DNA of 64,000 bases from Pseudoneurospora amorphoporcata (lineage: Eukaryota; Ascomycota; Sordariomycetes; Sordariales; Sordariaceae). Positions 44,371 through 56,798 of this stretch are shown piece after piece. A program made the position numbers and the translations under genes. Positions within the stretch are counted from its first letter, which is position 1, and each line of letters begins with the position of its first letter. The stretch spans positions 43,622 to 107,621 of the forward strand of contig MU859180.1 of the NCBI GenBank assembly GCA_033297205.1, in the 5' to 3' direction. The notes below the pieces were generated by a model, which was not told where the DNA came from, did no database searches, and worked only from the letters and a program-made list of their open reading frames with translations.

Positions 44371-46365
44371 ATGTTGCTTCTTTCTGACATTTTCGGGTTA
44401 TACTTCCAAGTTCTTGAGGACGAGATAGGGCGACTGGGGCTTTCTGGGACATCCTTAGGGATGGCCTAACCCTCATGCCTGACCCTCCTCTTCCTAACCC
44501 AAGCTCACATCTATGTCGAACATTTACCGGAGACCTGGGCATCCGGTCTTCTCATGGGTGGGGCAAAGGGCCCTTATACTTTTGTTGTAATTGGAAAAAA
44601 AAGGAAGGGTTGTTGTTGCTAAGGGGTTCATGTGGTAGTGTTGTTTGTTGGTATTGGGAGCTCATCTGGCCGAGGGGGTTGGTGAGCCAAGTGGGTTGCA
44701 TGATATGGATGGATTATATCTGAGGGGACAGGAAGGGAAAGCAAGTTGTTTGAAGAACACATTATAGACATATTGGTATACATGATCTGAAGTGCGATAT
44801 GGGATGGCATGGTTCGGCTTGGTTGGGTGGCATGGTAGATGGCTGGCTGGCTGACATAGGATGGATGGTTGGTTGGTTGGAGGTTATCTATATAATGAAG
44901 CCTTTTTTCTTCTTCAACAAGCTTTTGATGACTTGTTTGGTTTTTAGCTCCTTATAAGCTTAGGTATTGAGTTTTCCTCTTCTTGTAACAAAGCAATTTA
45001 CATATGACCCCTGACGGATGGGACCGGTGGATTGTGAATCCAAGTTTTCCTGCCAAGTCAGCCGGTGACCCATTGTTTTGTCTTTAACGATGGGATCTGT
45101 CCTGGGCAAACCCATCTGCCAGACGAAGGAGGATTGAGGCCGTCAAGGTCGGTCCAGAATGCAGAAGGGTAAACGGTTAATGGGGATGTAATGCCATGGT
45201 GTTGGATTGGATGGCTAAAAAGTGATGTAGGGGATAAGAATCCCTGGAATAATTTACAGGCCGAGAAACCGCCTTTTGTACCCCACCTTGGTCGTCGCCA
45301 ACCGCAGTCGGCGTGAACTGGTCAGCCGATATGTATATATGTACCCTCTAGAGGTATGACCTCATCAGGCACTACATACAGTCACTAGACTACCTAGTAA
45401 CGAGGAATACCTCGCTACAAGTTGGATGTGAATGCTTGCTTGTCACAAGGCAACCAACCCTGGGACACAGGTAGGCAGGAACCCAACGTGACCTTCAATC
45501 TAGAACAAGTTAAGTTATTTTGCCTTTGGGTTTGCACAAAGGCATCATCGCCTCAAGGGAAGTAGCAACCGAGGAGGCCCATGCATGCATTCCATCCATC
45601 AGGGGCCACCCCCTTTTTCGATCGTTCTTTCCCCAGACTTACCTACTCACAGCGCACAAAGAAACAGACAACAACGAACCTACATTGTTCCGCCTTTTAA
45701 GGTGAGAACACCTTCCTTAATGAGGCTCGCAGCTCACCTTGAAAAGGGAAAGGATTTTTCTTTTTTCTTGGGTTGTACCAACGGATCGGTTTCAGCGCTC
45801 GCGTGTTTTGCATTACGAAGGGGGTAGGTGTGGTTCGAAACAACCGACCCAGGGGTTCGATAACATGAGACGACAGGTGTAGCACGTCCCCAGGACAGGG
45901 GATGGAAAGGGCTAGATCCGAACCCGAATCTTAGCTTTCTCTGATGCAACCTTTAAATTGGACGGAGACGGAGTGTATGTGGGACGGGATGAGAGGGAGA
46001 AGCGATCCAAAAGATGGAGTTGACAGGTTTTTGGGGAGACCAAAACTTCATAAACGAAATAGACAGGAAAGTAAACAAAGATCGGCATAGAAAAGAAATG
46101 CGCTGTATCCATCCTAATGGCATGCCACATGAGTGCTAGAGAAAAAGGTGTTTGTGCGTAAAAGGATCCAACGTTTATATCATACACTTGAAACTAGAAC
46201 TCCCCGTCTTCCTGCCTCTGGATCCCTTCCTTCTCAATGACAACAGCACGCTGAAGGACATCAACAACCCAACCGAACGACTCGTTGTGATTGTAATACT
46301 CAAAAAGCCGAACGTCAACTTCGCATTGCTTCGCTTTGCTATGTAGCTCTCCCACCCGACAGCAC
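44371..46365. other. spacer, no gene seen
   Basis: About 2 kb between the convergent PIS1 gene and the Asn-rich secreted protein gene. It has a short (GGTT/GGAT)n stretch at 44850-44882. Open frames are short and domain-free. Confidence 0.6.
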
Positions 46366-46771
46366 TTAAGCACCACCAGCAGCCCTGCAAGCAGTTTCCT
46401 GAGCATTGCACTGCTGAAGCGTGACACCTTGCGCCTTGCCGCGGTTGACGGCATCCGAGCAGGCGTTGTTCTGGATCGCGCAGGCGCGCTGGACGGCGGC
46501 GGACTTGTTGACAAAAGTAGCACCGTTCACGGCGAAGGGACGCGAGCGGTCTCCAGAGTTGGTCACGGCCGGGGCGGTGATGCCGGCGATGGCTTGGCCG
46601 TTGGCGGCGTTGTTGTTGCCCGTATTCTTGTTTTGGTTGTTGTTGTTATTGCCACCGTTGTTGGCATTGTTGTTGTTATTTCCGGCGTTGTTGTTACCAG
46701 CATTGTTATTGTTGTTGTTGCCGCCATTGTTGTTGTTGTTGTTGCCACCATTGTTATTGTTGTTACCACCG

Positions 46772-46806
<35 letters not shown>

Positions 46807-47822
46807 GCCGCCGCCGCCGCCGCCGCCGTTGGCGGAAACGGTAAAGTACCGGCAATCCTCCTGGGAACCTCGCTGCGCAACAGGCATGAGAACAGGCTGA
46901 TGGTTGGCCGCCGAGGTCATGGTGCAGATACGATAGTTGCCCGCGGGGAGGCCACCCGTCACGTCGGTCGACAGAGTACCCGCTCCGTTGCCGGCATCGT
47001 TGATACCCTTGAAGAAGACGAACTGGCGGGCATCAAGCGGCTCGGTGGGGTTCAAGGTGTTGCCCGTGTCCTGAACGGTGACGTGGGTGTGGCCAATAAC
47101 CCTACCAGCACCGTCGAGATCCTGAGGAGCTGAGTAGTAAGTGCTGGTAGCGTTGGTGAAGGAACCCAGCGCGATGTTATTAAGCTTGACCTGGATGGTG
47201 AAGGTCTGGTCGGCCGCAATATTGTCGTTGTTCTTGGGGAAGAGGACGACGGTGGAAACCATCCGGTCGGTGGAAGGAATCTTGCCCATGGCTGTAAAAC
47301 TGTTTTTTAGTCGGTGTCTTGATATGTCTCTAGGGAATCCACCTACGGATGCCGTTGCAAGAACCAGTCTTGATTTGCAGACCGTTTGTCAAGGTCTGGC
47401 CATTACAGAAATTGATGAAGTTGGCATTATCGCTGTCAAAGGGTTAGTAAGAACGTCACAAGGCTCAGGATATTGATTCCAACATACGTCTTTGAGTTGA
47501 CCTGTCCATCCGCCGCTGTACCACCACTCTGACCCGTTGATGCAGAGCCCGTCTGAATGGCGCCCGCAGCGAGACAGGTGTTGGCAGCGCCTTGGTTACT
47601 GGCGTTGCCTCCCTTATTGGCGTTCCCGTTCTGACCCTTGTTGCCAGCATTTCCACTGAATTGGCCGCTGCCGCCAAATTGACCGTTGAACTGGGCACGA
47701 TTCTTGTTGAACTTGTTGCCTTGTCTTCGCTCGACTGATGAGCAGTCGGTGTTGGGAATAATGGCTGCGTCGGCGACCATGGCCAAGCCCAAGAGGGCAG
47801 TGAGAGCAGTCTTCACAAGCAT
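46366..47822 (-). CDS. conserved fungal secreted protein with Asn/Gly-rich linker
   Basis: Exons 47822-47488, 47432-47347 and 47291-46366; both introns are 55 bp, GT-AG and in phase; 448 residues. A clear signal peptide covers 1-19 (MLVKTALTALLGLAMVADA). A Gly/Gln/Asn-rich segment follows (about 35-85). The central block, about 110-293, has NFINFCNGQTLTNGLQIKTG, SCNGIPMGKIPS, VLFPKNNDNIAADQTFTIQV, VIGHTHVTVQ, FVFFKGIND and NHQPVLMPVAQRGSQEDCRY. I recognise this arrangement from many secreted or surface proteins of ascomycetes and basidiomycetes, with no known activity. Next come a Gly run and a roughly 75-residue Asn/Gly tract encoded by AAC/AAT repeats. The C-terminal domain has four Cys (RACAIQNNACSDAVN, LQQCNAQETAC). 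Probably a wall or extracellular matrix protein (inference from signal peptide and composition). No GPI signal is evident. Confidence 0.85.
46606..46829 (-). repeat. coding trinucleotide repeat (GTT)n/(GCC)n
   Basis: On the plus strand GTTGTT runs broken by GCC and ATT, ending in a pure (GCC)n stretch near 46808-46829. It encodes the Asn/Gly tract of the secreted protein. Such tracts are prone to length change between strains. Confidence 0.9.
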
Positions 47823-50800
47823 GTTGACGGTTGATATTGAAGCGTTGCTGCAGGAGATCGGTTTCGGTAGGGATTTTCGGAAGGATATAACCAGGCTCCT
47901 GGAGCGCACGGGAGGCGAAGTAAAGTCGTAAGACGTAAAGCGTTGAAAATGGTTCCAGACCGTAATATCAAAGCTGACTGCAAGAAGAGAATGAATGACT
48001 GACACCCGGTGTCGGCTAATTGGGTATATACAACGTGCGTCGAAAAGGAACGAATGAAAGAAACACGCTATCACCACAACCAGCAAAAATAGGGCATGGA
48101 AGGCAAGAGAAGGGAGAACTGGAGGAGTAATATAGAAAGATGGGCATGCTGAGGCACCAAGCCATGGTCATCGTTTCTTATATCCCGGCTAGCCAAGAAG
48201 TTTCTTTCCACGAGACCACGACAGGGTGCCGGCCAGGGTAGGAATCTGTCTTGGATAGCCCTCCCCCAGTCTGTCAACCGAGCTTTCTGTATAGCCGTTC
48301 TCTGACCGTGGAATCAGTACCACACTGCATCATGGATTGGGCGGCAGGAGGTCGGAACGGACGGCGAGGGGTTTGGGGGTCGTGTGTCTCCACGATCTCA
48401 AACGTGATACAAGGGTACCACAAGGGGAGGGCATCTTGCGCCGGACTGTTGAAGGAGGCAGCAGTAGTGTGTAGTGTAGCATAGAAAGGGGCTGCCGAAG
48501 GTCAAACCGACTGGATGGACATCCAAGGATGCGTCTAACTTGGACATGGAGTGTTTCGCGCTTGGCGCAGAAGCCGTTCCTAGAACGACCGAGGATCCCC
48601 TTGGTGATATTGACGCCCAATATCGCGCTTGATGGAGATTCCTAAAGCCAAATACGAGTCAACGATCGCCACCAACAGCAACTAGGAGAGTGGATTCTCA
48701 TATCAAGAAAAGTCTGGAAAGCGGATGAAGCTGTCGACTCAATCGTTTCAATCGCAAATGACGGACTTGGAGTATTGTGGACGAGTGTTTGGGGAGAAAA
48801 GCAAAGAGAGAGTGCCGTTAAGGTAGGTGAGGTTGATGAAGCGACTTGTGTGCCAGAAGCGACGAGGGTCCTGTTCGTCCTACTCTCAGCCAATCACATG
48901 GGCCGGTCAAGGGCGATCCAGCATTTGGCGTCTCGGGATGAAGCGCTAGCGAGGCGCTAGTGCACTCCCGCTCCACTTCCCCAAGGAAAAGAAGTTCAAT
49001 CCCATGCCGGGCCGAGAGACTGCAACAACTTCAACTTTGACCTCTTCTCCGTCCCTGCCTTAGGTATCCGTGCTAGCGCAGCCCGTTCATGCCTGGACAA
49101 GGAGTTCCCACATTACCGTCAGGAACACGCAGCATCAACACAACACAACACAACTAAACACAACACAAGGCACCGATGTTTGTCTAGAAGAAACTCTCCA
49201 TGACAGCCGAATACGCATCAACAACGGCTTCTGTACTGGGCCAAGGCCAGCCCAAGACTCCTGGTGGAAGCTCCTGCATCGCGAGGAACCGGTGGAGGGC
49301 CTCGCACGAAACAAAACATACCCAACGAGACAGAACGATCCTGCAGTGTTTCTCTTGGCCGACCCGGATTGCAGCCGATATCCGATATTTCTACCTCTGT
49401 TCTTGTTGCCGACGCCGACCTCGTCCGGCATTCGGCTTCTTCTTTGGTCGCCGATACGGAAACTCCGTGCCGGACTAACTATCACCACATCATCTCTTTG
49501 CTCCCTTCCGCAGGGCTTTAAACTCCTCTGTTATAGATGAGCTATGGGGAACCATAACCTCAGATTCAACGCTAGAGACACAAAGGCCGATCGTTCAAGC
49601 CAATCTTAAGCAAAACTCAGCCGCCGAGAAGACTGCCACTGATCTCTTAGGTATGCTTGCGAGTGAATATCGACGTCATATCGTCCGCTACATTTCATAA
49701 GGCACCAAGTCCGGAGATCCCGGTGAGTTCCAATGAGATCCCGTCAACCTCATCGATCTGAATTGACTGTGCTATCGACGCCCAATGCCTACATTACAGC
49801 GCTTGAAGTTGTTCGTTAGGTAACAGGCCCCGTTGGCGCTTACCATCTGGGGATGCCCCACTGTTTCTGGGCTAGCGTCCCTTGTGCCCCTGGACGCCGC
49901 CGTATGCAGGAACGAGAGTTTAATTCCGATTTTAGAACAAGGACATCGATCCCCTCCCATCCGGACTCCGCTTGGTCCCCGTTGACGACCACAAGAAGAA
50001 CTCTCCGTCGTAGTCTATTCGTTCTCATTATGACATTTTGCACTGCGAGGCCGTCCTCATTCCCCAGGAAAAAGGAGACGGCGAACACACCGCAACATCG
50101 AAGCATGATGTTCTCCCCATCGAGTTTCTCAACATAGGACGAAAATTCCCATCTTGTCCACTCAAACAGGACCCCTCCCGGTCAAGGCCAGCTTTCAGAC
50201 CGCATCATTTCCATATGCTTGTTTCTTCATTGGAAACTATGAGCCGCATGATGTATGAGATAGCGCCCAGTCGTATTCTCACCCGACAGGACGGTCAAGA
50301 CGGCACTTTCGTCTTCACTAAGTGGAAAATCTTCAAACTGGCAACAAGGCAGTCCATGCCATACATAGTTGTTATGATCCCATCCCAAAACCATCGGTTT
50401 TAGGAAACAGATCGACACTTCATTCCATTTTCATTGAGGTCCAACCTAAACCCACTACACTCACTGTCTGCGCTGCTGACATTTAGGTTGCCATTTGTCT
50501 CCGGGTCTCGCGATTCGAAACATACTGCTGTTCGCCCAAATCTGAACAATCTTTATTCAAGACCGATTCGCAACAAGGATGTAACTCGGCCCATGTTCAT
50601 CCTGAGACATGTTACCACCCCAGAGGACTAACAATTCCCTCCACTCTGCATACCCCCAATCTCTTCTACCATGGCGTTTCAATACCACACCATTTGAGCC
50701 GAGTGGGACTTTACAACTCTCACGTGAGTAGGCTTTTGTTTTTCTCCTAATATTTGTCGTATTTGTCATGATGATTCATGGATAAAAACCGGAATTCAAC

Positions 50801-51808
50801 CTCGAAAAGCTCCTGGAGACTCTGGAGTTGTGATCCCGGTGCCGAGCCGATGTTGTACAGCGCACCCAACCAATCTCCAACTGTTACAAACGCGATGTTG
50901 CCACTTGAATGTTGCCTCTCTAACTAACAAGAGACATGATAGCAGCCTTAACCACCGACGGAACGGTGATCACTCTTCCCTGGCTTCCGGCTTTGACGCA
51001 ATGCCCGATTCGGTTTATCATGGTGTCGGTTGATGTCTTTGAACAAGCGATTCTCGGGGGACTTGGTGATCCCACAAGATATGTATTCGGGAACTCGGCT
51101 CCATGCCTGGGAGTTGATACAACATGGATTTTGTTGTAAGGGCTTCATGCCCCTTTTCAAGTGGAGTTAATCGCTTGGCCGAACGAAAGGATTATCAGAA
51201 CGAAACATGGCTACCCAGGGCCAATATGATATCAGAACGAAACATGGCTCCCTAGGGCCAATATGATATTTGGCCGACTTGGCAGGAAAGTCGGCATTGT
51301 TGACGAGTGTCTGTATGAAGGAAAGCAAGGATATTGCTCGGAAATGCTGCTTAGGGAGTAGGGGCAGGTCGGGCTAACTCCAAACCACAAAGGAGAATGT
51401 CCTCCATACTGTTGACATTCTACATGTACAGACTAAGGTGACGCTTTGGGATATATCAGGTATGTACGTCTATGTGCACTTTACATACATACATGTCAAG
51501 AAGACCACCTAGCATACCTACCTTGAAAGTACATGATGCAAATAATTGCAGACATGGACATGCATTTCGAGATCAACAACGTCTTTGCCGCGTTTGCCGC
51601 CCAAGGGTCCCCCAAAACAAGACTTGAACCATTACCAAGGCGCCTAATTCTGTATCCAAAACATCCCAAAAATTCCCCATCCCAAAATCCGATCTCACTA
51701 CCCAAACGAACCGCTGCAACGATGCATATGCAAAACGCTCATCATGATCATTGATTCATACCATCCCGACGCCTAGGCCGACTCGAAACACCCTCCACCA
51801 GGCCTGCT
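47823..51808. other. 4-kb spacer, no gene seen
   Basis: Contains the promoter of the secreted protein gene and the 3' side of the nuclease gene. Open frames at 49070-49540, 50038-50403 and elsewhere overlap in several frames and have no domains. A 37-bp tandem duplication lies at 51194-51267. No RNA gene recognised. Confidence 0.55.
51194..51267 (+). repeat. 37-bp tandem duplication
   Basis: Two adjacent copies start at 51194 and 51231 (ATCAGAACGAAACATGGCT...GCCAATATGAT). They differ by about two substitutions in the middle. A partial similarity (GAACGAAAGGATTATC) precedes the first copy. Confidence 0.9.
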
Positions 51809-53027
51809 CTATAGGTCGCTGCCCAACATCATTCCCATGGGCTTTTGTTCCGCAATGGGAATGGCGCCGGCGGTGTCTTCGGGCTTCTGGATTGGTAGGG
51901 TTGGCGGGCTTATTGTCTCGTTCTTGCCGATAGCCGCGACGATGAGATCGAGCCAGGCAGCCAGACGGTAACCGGCCTTTGCGATCTGCAACTCGACAAC
52001 GGGGGCGGCGGCTTCGAAGTAGGCGCCGCCGAGCTCCTGGCCGCGGATGGCTTCAGGGCCTTCGGGGAGGACTAGTTAAGGAAAGGGGAGTGTTAACTGA
52101 CGGTTCCCTGACTGACTGGCTGACTGATTGACAGACAAAATGGAAACCTCAACAGAGGGACAAAACTTACCAACAGTACAAACATGCGCATTTCCCTCAA
52201 CCGCCCACTCCAGCGCAATCTCGCTCGCCTCCTTCAACTCCAAGCCCTTCACCCACTCGCTGCTATCTGCCTTATATTGCCCCTCTCTAATTTCCTCCGC
52301 CAGCTGCTCCGCCCACTTCTTCGCGGCGGGAAACGGCTGTCTACCAACACCATGTTTCTTATGAGTAACGATCTTCTCCGCAATGCTCGAGTCCCAAACA
52401 TGATGCAGATTAAACCTCTTCTCATCGAAAAACACCGAAATTCCGTTCCCGCCCTTCTCCACGTCCTCCGTATGCAACGGCTGGTGGATATCGCCCACAA
52501 AGTGAACCACGAACTTGGCCGCCTGCGCGCGCTCGACCACGTGTAAGGACTGGTCCAGAACGCGAGAGGTGTAGTTCTGGATGGCGCTGACTACGCAGCC
52601 CTCGGGCTTGCAGTCGCGTTCGTAGACGATGCCGCACGAATGGGGCGGGGAGTCCTTCGCGTCGATGTAGTGCAGGGGGCCCGTCCAACGACCCCATTTG
52701 GTGTACCGGATCGAGTCGGCCCAGGTGGCTACGTTGGCCAGGTAGTCGGTGGTGTCGTTGCGCAGGAGGGTTTGGAAGTAGGAGGCGGTAGTGTTGGAAA
52801 CAAAGTTGGAGGCGAGGTAGGCGACGGTGATGTGTCCGAAGCCTGTTCGTTGCGGGCGGCGGTGTGTTAGTGATGTTTCATTCTTGAGTGAGTGCAATTC
52901 TTCGCGAATATGAGGAAAAGTGGTTAAGGAAGGAGGAATTGGTGTTTTCTTGCCACGTACCTCCCCATGCTGAAGCGCCTCCGGCTAAGAAGGCGGATGT
53001 GCCTATTGTGACTGTTGATAGCTTCAT
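51809..53027 (-). CDS. S1/P1-type secreted nuclease
   Basis: A zinc-dependent endonuclease acting on single-stranded DNA/RNA, also a 3'-nucleotidase, secreted. Exons 53027-52961, 52842-52171 and 52071-51809; introns 118 and 99 bp, GT-AG, in phase; 333 residues. The signal peptide MKLSTVTIGTSAFLAGGASA is followed by WGGFGH. In nuclease P1 the N-terminal Trp of the mature enzyme and His6 bind zinc, and both fit here if cleavage follows ASA. Other metal or active-site motifs are present: VATWADSIRY, GPLHYIDAKDSPP, VVHFVGDIHQPLHTED and LHHVWDSSIAEK. The cysteine pairs SCGIVYERDC and GCVVSAIQNYTS match the family's disulfides. Several N-glycosylation sites (NTTAS, NDTTD, NYTS) are visible. The C-terminal part beyond the catalytic domain, ending MGMMLGSDL, is a short variable tail. 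Likely used for extracellular phosphate or nucleotide scavenging (family knowledge). Confidence 0.95.
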
Positions 53028-54462
53028 GGTGGTGTTGTTTGTTTGTGCTACAGCTTGATAAGAGAGGATGATACGCCGTGGATTCACAACGCTGCCGGCA
53101 GGAGAACGATTGTGATACAATTACAACAGACAAGTCTTAGATGATTTCCTTGGAAACGAGAATGCAGATGATGGATTGAGAAGGGCTGTCTTGTCCAAAC
53201 ACGCGCTCAGCTCACTTGATGTCTACCAGTCGATCAGCTGCGCACCGCCCTGGGGGTCCGATGGCGATAAGCATCCATATCGGCGTCATAAAGGTATCGG
53301 TACCGACACCATCAGCTTGGGCCATGGCCGATCAATGGTAGACGCCTCTCTCTAACAAACACGCGCAGGTTGCTACGGGGACGCTGTAGCGAATGAACGC
53401 GGCCGATAAATCCCCCACGTGAGCCTATCACTCTGGTGCGACACTTTGCCGTTTGAAGTGGCTTTGTGAGTGTTGTCAGTGTTTGTCAGTGGTTGATTCT
53501 CTCGAGCGGACTCTCATGTTTCTCCTCCTTGCTGTCGTTCTCCATTTTTCTCCAAGTGTTGGGTCGAGTTCCTGCAGCAAGTCTAATACAGCGGATGTAT
53601 GTGACGAACGACGCAGCAGTTCGGATGCAGGAGCGACGGGCTTGCAAGTCGCAACTCGACGAGGTCGAGGTCGAGGTGCTGGTTCTTGGCATGATGCCAA
53701 AGTCTCCACCCGTGCCGCCGAAAAGAGGGGACTCCCACACACAGGTTTTCAATTGCTCGTCACTGGTTGGACGGCGGCTGGAATGATTGGCCCATCTCAG
53801 GCTGTCAAAGACCCCATTTTCCCCATATTTCTCCATTACAGCACAGGATTGGAATGGCCCTGCGCCAGAGCTGAGAGAGCCAGGCGATCTCGGCGAGACT
53901 GCAGGGGATCAGGGCTCCCGTCCTTGTGATGCAATCGTGCCTTCCCATCAAGGTGCCCCAAAAATGTCCCAACCACACCGGAACAGCGACAAATGAAAGA
54001 GAAGGAAAAAAAAAAAAAAAAGTCAAAGCAAAAAAGCCGCTGGGAAAAACTGCGAATTGAATGCTACGCTTGCGCAGGACGGGGGTATCCTGGTACTACG
54101 AGTCTGCAGCACGGCCACATCCAGATCTTGCCTTATCTCCCGTCTCGAGTCAACCGCCTCTTGATAACGAGACCTGCTGACTCGAATTGTCTCTGACTCT
54201 TTCTATTATATTTTGCAACTGTACATTCAGGCTTCTTACGATCCTTTGACTAGTTCTACCTATTTTTCCTGTGTGCTCAACACAACAACAAACCAACATC
54301 GACTGTTTTTTTTGGCGGGTTAGACTCGTTCTGTTTCAGCATCTGAGGGGGGCTCTACCTGGCCTAGAATACAAACGAACAACATCTGGCTGTCCGTTCA
54401 ACTTTCCATTCTTGTCGCCATCATCTCTCGAGAACTCGCCGGTTTCCCTACCCGTGGGCGAT
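53028..54462. other. divergent spacer, no gene seen
   Basis: Promoter region between the divergent nuclease and PQ-loop genes. It has an A tract near 54006-54020 and AT-rich, T-rich DNA before the PQ-loop start. Open frames at 53453-53929 overlap on both strands and look random. Confidence 0.6.
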
Positions 54463-55755
54463 ATGGCAGCCCTCTTCAAAGCGCCCGACGTGGGCGAGGC
54501 ACTCTCGGGAGTGTTTGGAAGTGTCAGCTTGACGGCCTGGATATGTCTTTTGGTGAGCATCTACTTGCTGCTTTCCCTCTTATCTGCCTGCCATTGTCAG
54601 TTTGAATCCTGATGCTAACTGCTGTCCTCAATCCCAGCTGCCGCAACTGATTACAAACTACAAAGCCAAGAGCGCTGATGGCCTGTCCATGAACTTCCTC
54701 ATTATATGGCTGTTGGGCGATATAGCGAATCTCTCTGGTAAGTGGCAACCAACCTACCGCACCTACCTCCGGTATCATGTCCAAAGAGGCAATACTTCCA
54801 ATTCATTCGGCTGCTGACCTACCATCTTGTTTGAAACAGGCGCACTCTGGACAAGTCTGGCACCAACCGCTGTAGCACTTGCCTTGTACTTTTGTTTCGC
54901 CGACCTGGTCCTTATTGGCCAATGCAGCTACTACAATGCCGTCAACGCACGCCGCCGAAGCCGCAGCGAGAGACACGCCCGAAGTGCACGACATTCCTCT
55001 ACCGAGACACACGAAACCGACACAACGGCTGTAGAGGACCCTTCTGAGCACGACCCATTGCTGGACCATGATCAACACCACCATCAGCACCCGCGACGCT
55101 CGCGCAGCGATTCTACCGGGTTGCCCGGCTCTCACCGTCGACACTCGACGCGCCGCAGGGAGAGCACTCTCGACCCATTGACCAGGATCGTTACAGGCGA
55201 AGACGAGACTCCCGACAGCAATCCATGGCTGCACAACGCCCTCAGCTTGGCAGCTGTCTGGGTTGTTGGTGCTGCAAGCTGGTTCATCAGCTACAAGATG
55301 GGTGCGTGGGACGTTGAGGATGGGTTACCCGATGACGGAGACAACACAGTTTCGAGAGAACCACAGGCCGTCATTGGCATGATCCTGGGCTATTTCAGCG
55401 CCATCTGCTACTTGTGGTACGTAGCTAACCCGGTTGTTTCAGCCCTTTCACTTGGTGTGACCACTGGGCTGAGGAAGCTAACTACTGTCATAGCGCTCGA
55501 ATTCCTCAAATTATCAAGAATTACCGTGAGAAGTCTTGCGAGGGCCTCGCCCTGTTGTTCTTCCTGCTCTCACTCACGGGCAACTTTACCTATGGAGCAA
55601 GCGTGATCGCCTACTCTCAGCAGAGAGACTATGTTGTCAGAGCCCTCCCTTGGCTTCTGGGCTCGCTCGGTACTATGCTGGAAGACTTCGTCATCTTTGT
55701 TCAGTTCAGACTCTACTCGCCGCAGCGTGAACCAAAAACACACGGTACCGCTTGA
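54463..55755 (+). CDS. PQ-loop repeat protein, vacuolar basic amino-acid transporter type (Ypq1/PQLC2-like)
   Basis: Seven-helix membrane protein of the vacuole/lysosome that exports cationic amino acids in yeast Ypq1-3 and human PQLC2. Exons 54463-54552, 54638-54737, 54840-55416 and 55494-55755; GT-AG introns of 85, 102 and 77 bp, in phase; 342 residues. The two PQ loops are LLLPQLITNYKAKSADGLS (from about residue 29) and CARIPQIIKNYREKSCEGLA (from about residue 256), each with the Pro-Gln dipeptide. Between helices 3 and 4 lies a long hydrophilic loop rich in Arg, Ser and His (about 95-190), longer than usual. It contains an EDPSEHDPLLDHD stretch whose acidic-LL form resembles an AP-3-type vacuolar sorting signal (inference). 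The last helices include LLFFLLSLTGNFTYG and a C-terminal FRLYSPQREPKTHGTA tail. Confidence 0.93.
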
Positions 55756-56798
55756 AGAGCTGGCTCTTCGCTTACACGAAGCAAACGACACGCATATGAG
55801 GGAAAACACAGTCTATATGAGGAAAGGAATCAGCGTCTATGGGTTTAACGGAATGATCTGGCAACGGTATGTGATGGATGTTTTTTTTTGGGTACTTGGT
55901 TTTGGTGGCAAGTGTTCTTTTTTCTTTTCTCTCCTTTTGTTTACAGGCGCATTTTGCTTAGGTCATTTTGCTCCATTTTGACAGGGAAGTCATGTAAAGG
56001 CTCGTTATTTTCAAGAACGGTCAAGGCATGGCGTACGGATGAAGGAGACATCATTATTTCGGTATTTCCTCTCTGACCTTGACGTATCGTCGCTGCATTT
56101 TGTCATTTAGCACTGTCTGTCGACAGCACGCTTGGCTTGGGGCCTTTGAGTTTCGACCATCATGATATCCTCTCCTCTCTTTCTGACAGGCATAAGGTTT
56201 AGGTTGGTGCTTCTTGCCGGTCTCATTGATGGTGAACTTCGCTGTTGAGCTGCTTCCTGTGACTTTTCCTGCCAGTTGCCTTCCTCCTGCAATGATCAAC
56301 GGGCGCTTCTTTCCTCTTGGTCCCTGCAGAAAATTCCCCAGCTTGTTCGTTCTTGCTATTCAAAAGGGGCCAACGTTGTGCGGCCATGTGATTCGCGAGG
56401 CTCCGACGGAAGCTACCCCGGATCATGATACCCGACATCAAGACGGTCGAAATTGGATCGTAGCGGTTGTTCCTTTCCAGGAGAAGCCTTTAGATATCTC
56501 GTCGATTCTGAGCAGTCACGGCCCTCATACAAAGGAACAGAAATGACCTGGCATAGGGCAAGGGCTTGTCACTCTCTGGCAGCCGGAGCATACATAACCA
56601 CCTGCTTCTGCTTTTTGTTCTCCAAGGTTTCGGGCTCTATCTCTCACAACGCTTGTCTTGATCATTTCCGCGACTCACGAAGCCAACCATCCCACGTTTG
56701 CAACATCTCATCCTACGCAACACCTGGTCCTACGCAATAGCTGATTCAACGCAGCAGCCGCTCTTCCAGTTTAGGCCTTCAAGGTTACCGTCATCACG
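55756..56798. other. spacer, no gene seen
   Basis: The 3' flank of the PQ-loop gene, then the promoter and leader of the DUF6604-like gene. T-rich DNA near 55878-55960. No convincing coding frame. Confidence 0.6.

Noticed and set aside
49070..50630. Several open frames of 60-156 codons
   Set aside because: Mutually overlapping, no domain or signal peptide, and no coding-like third-position pattern.
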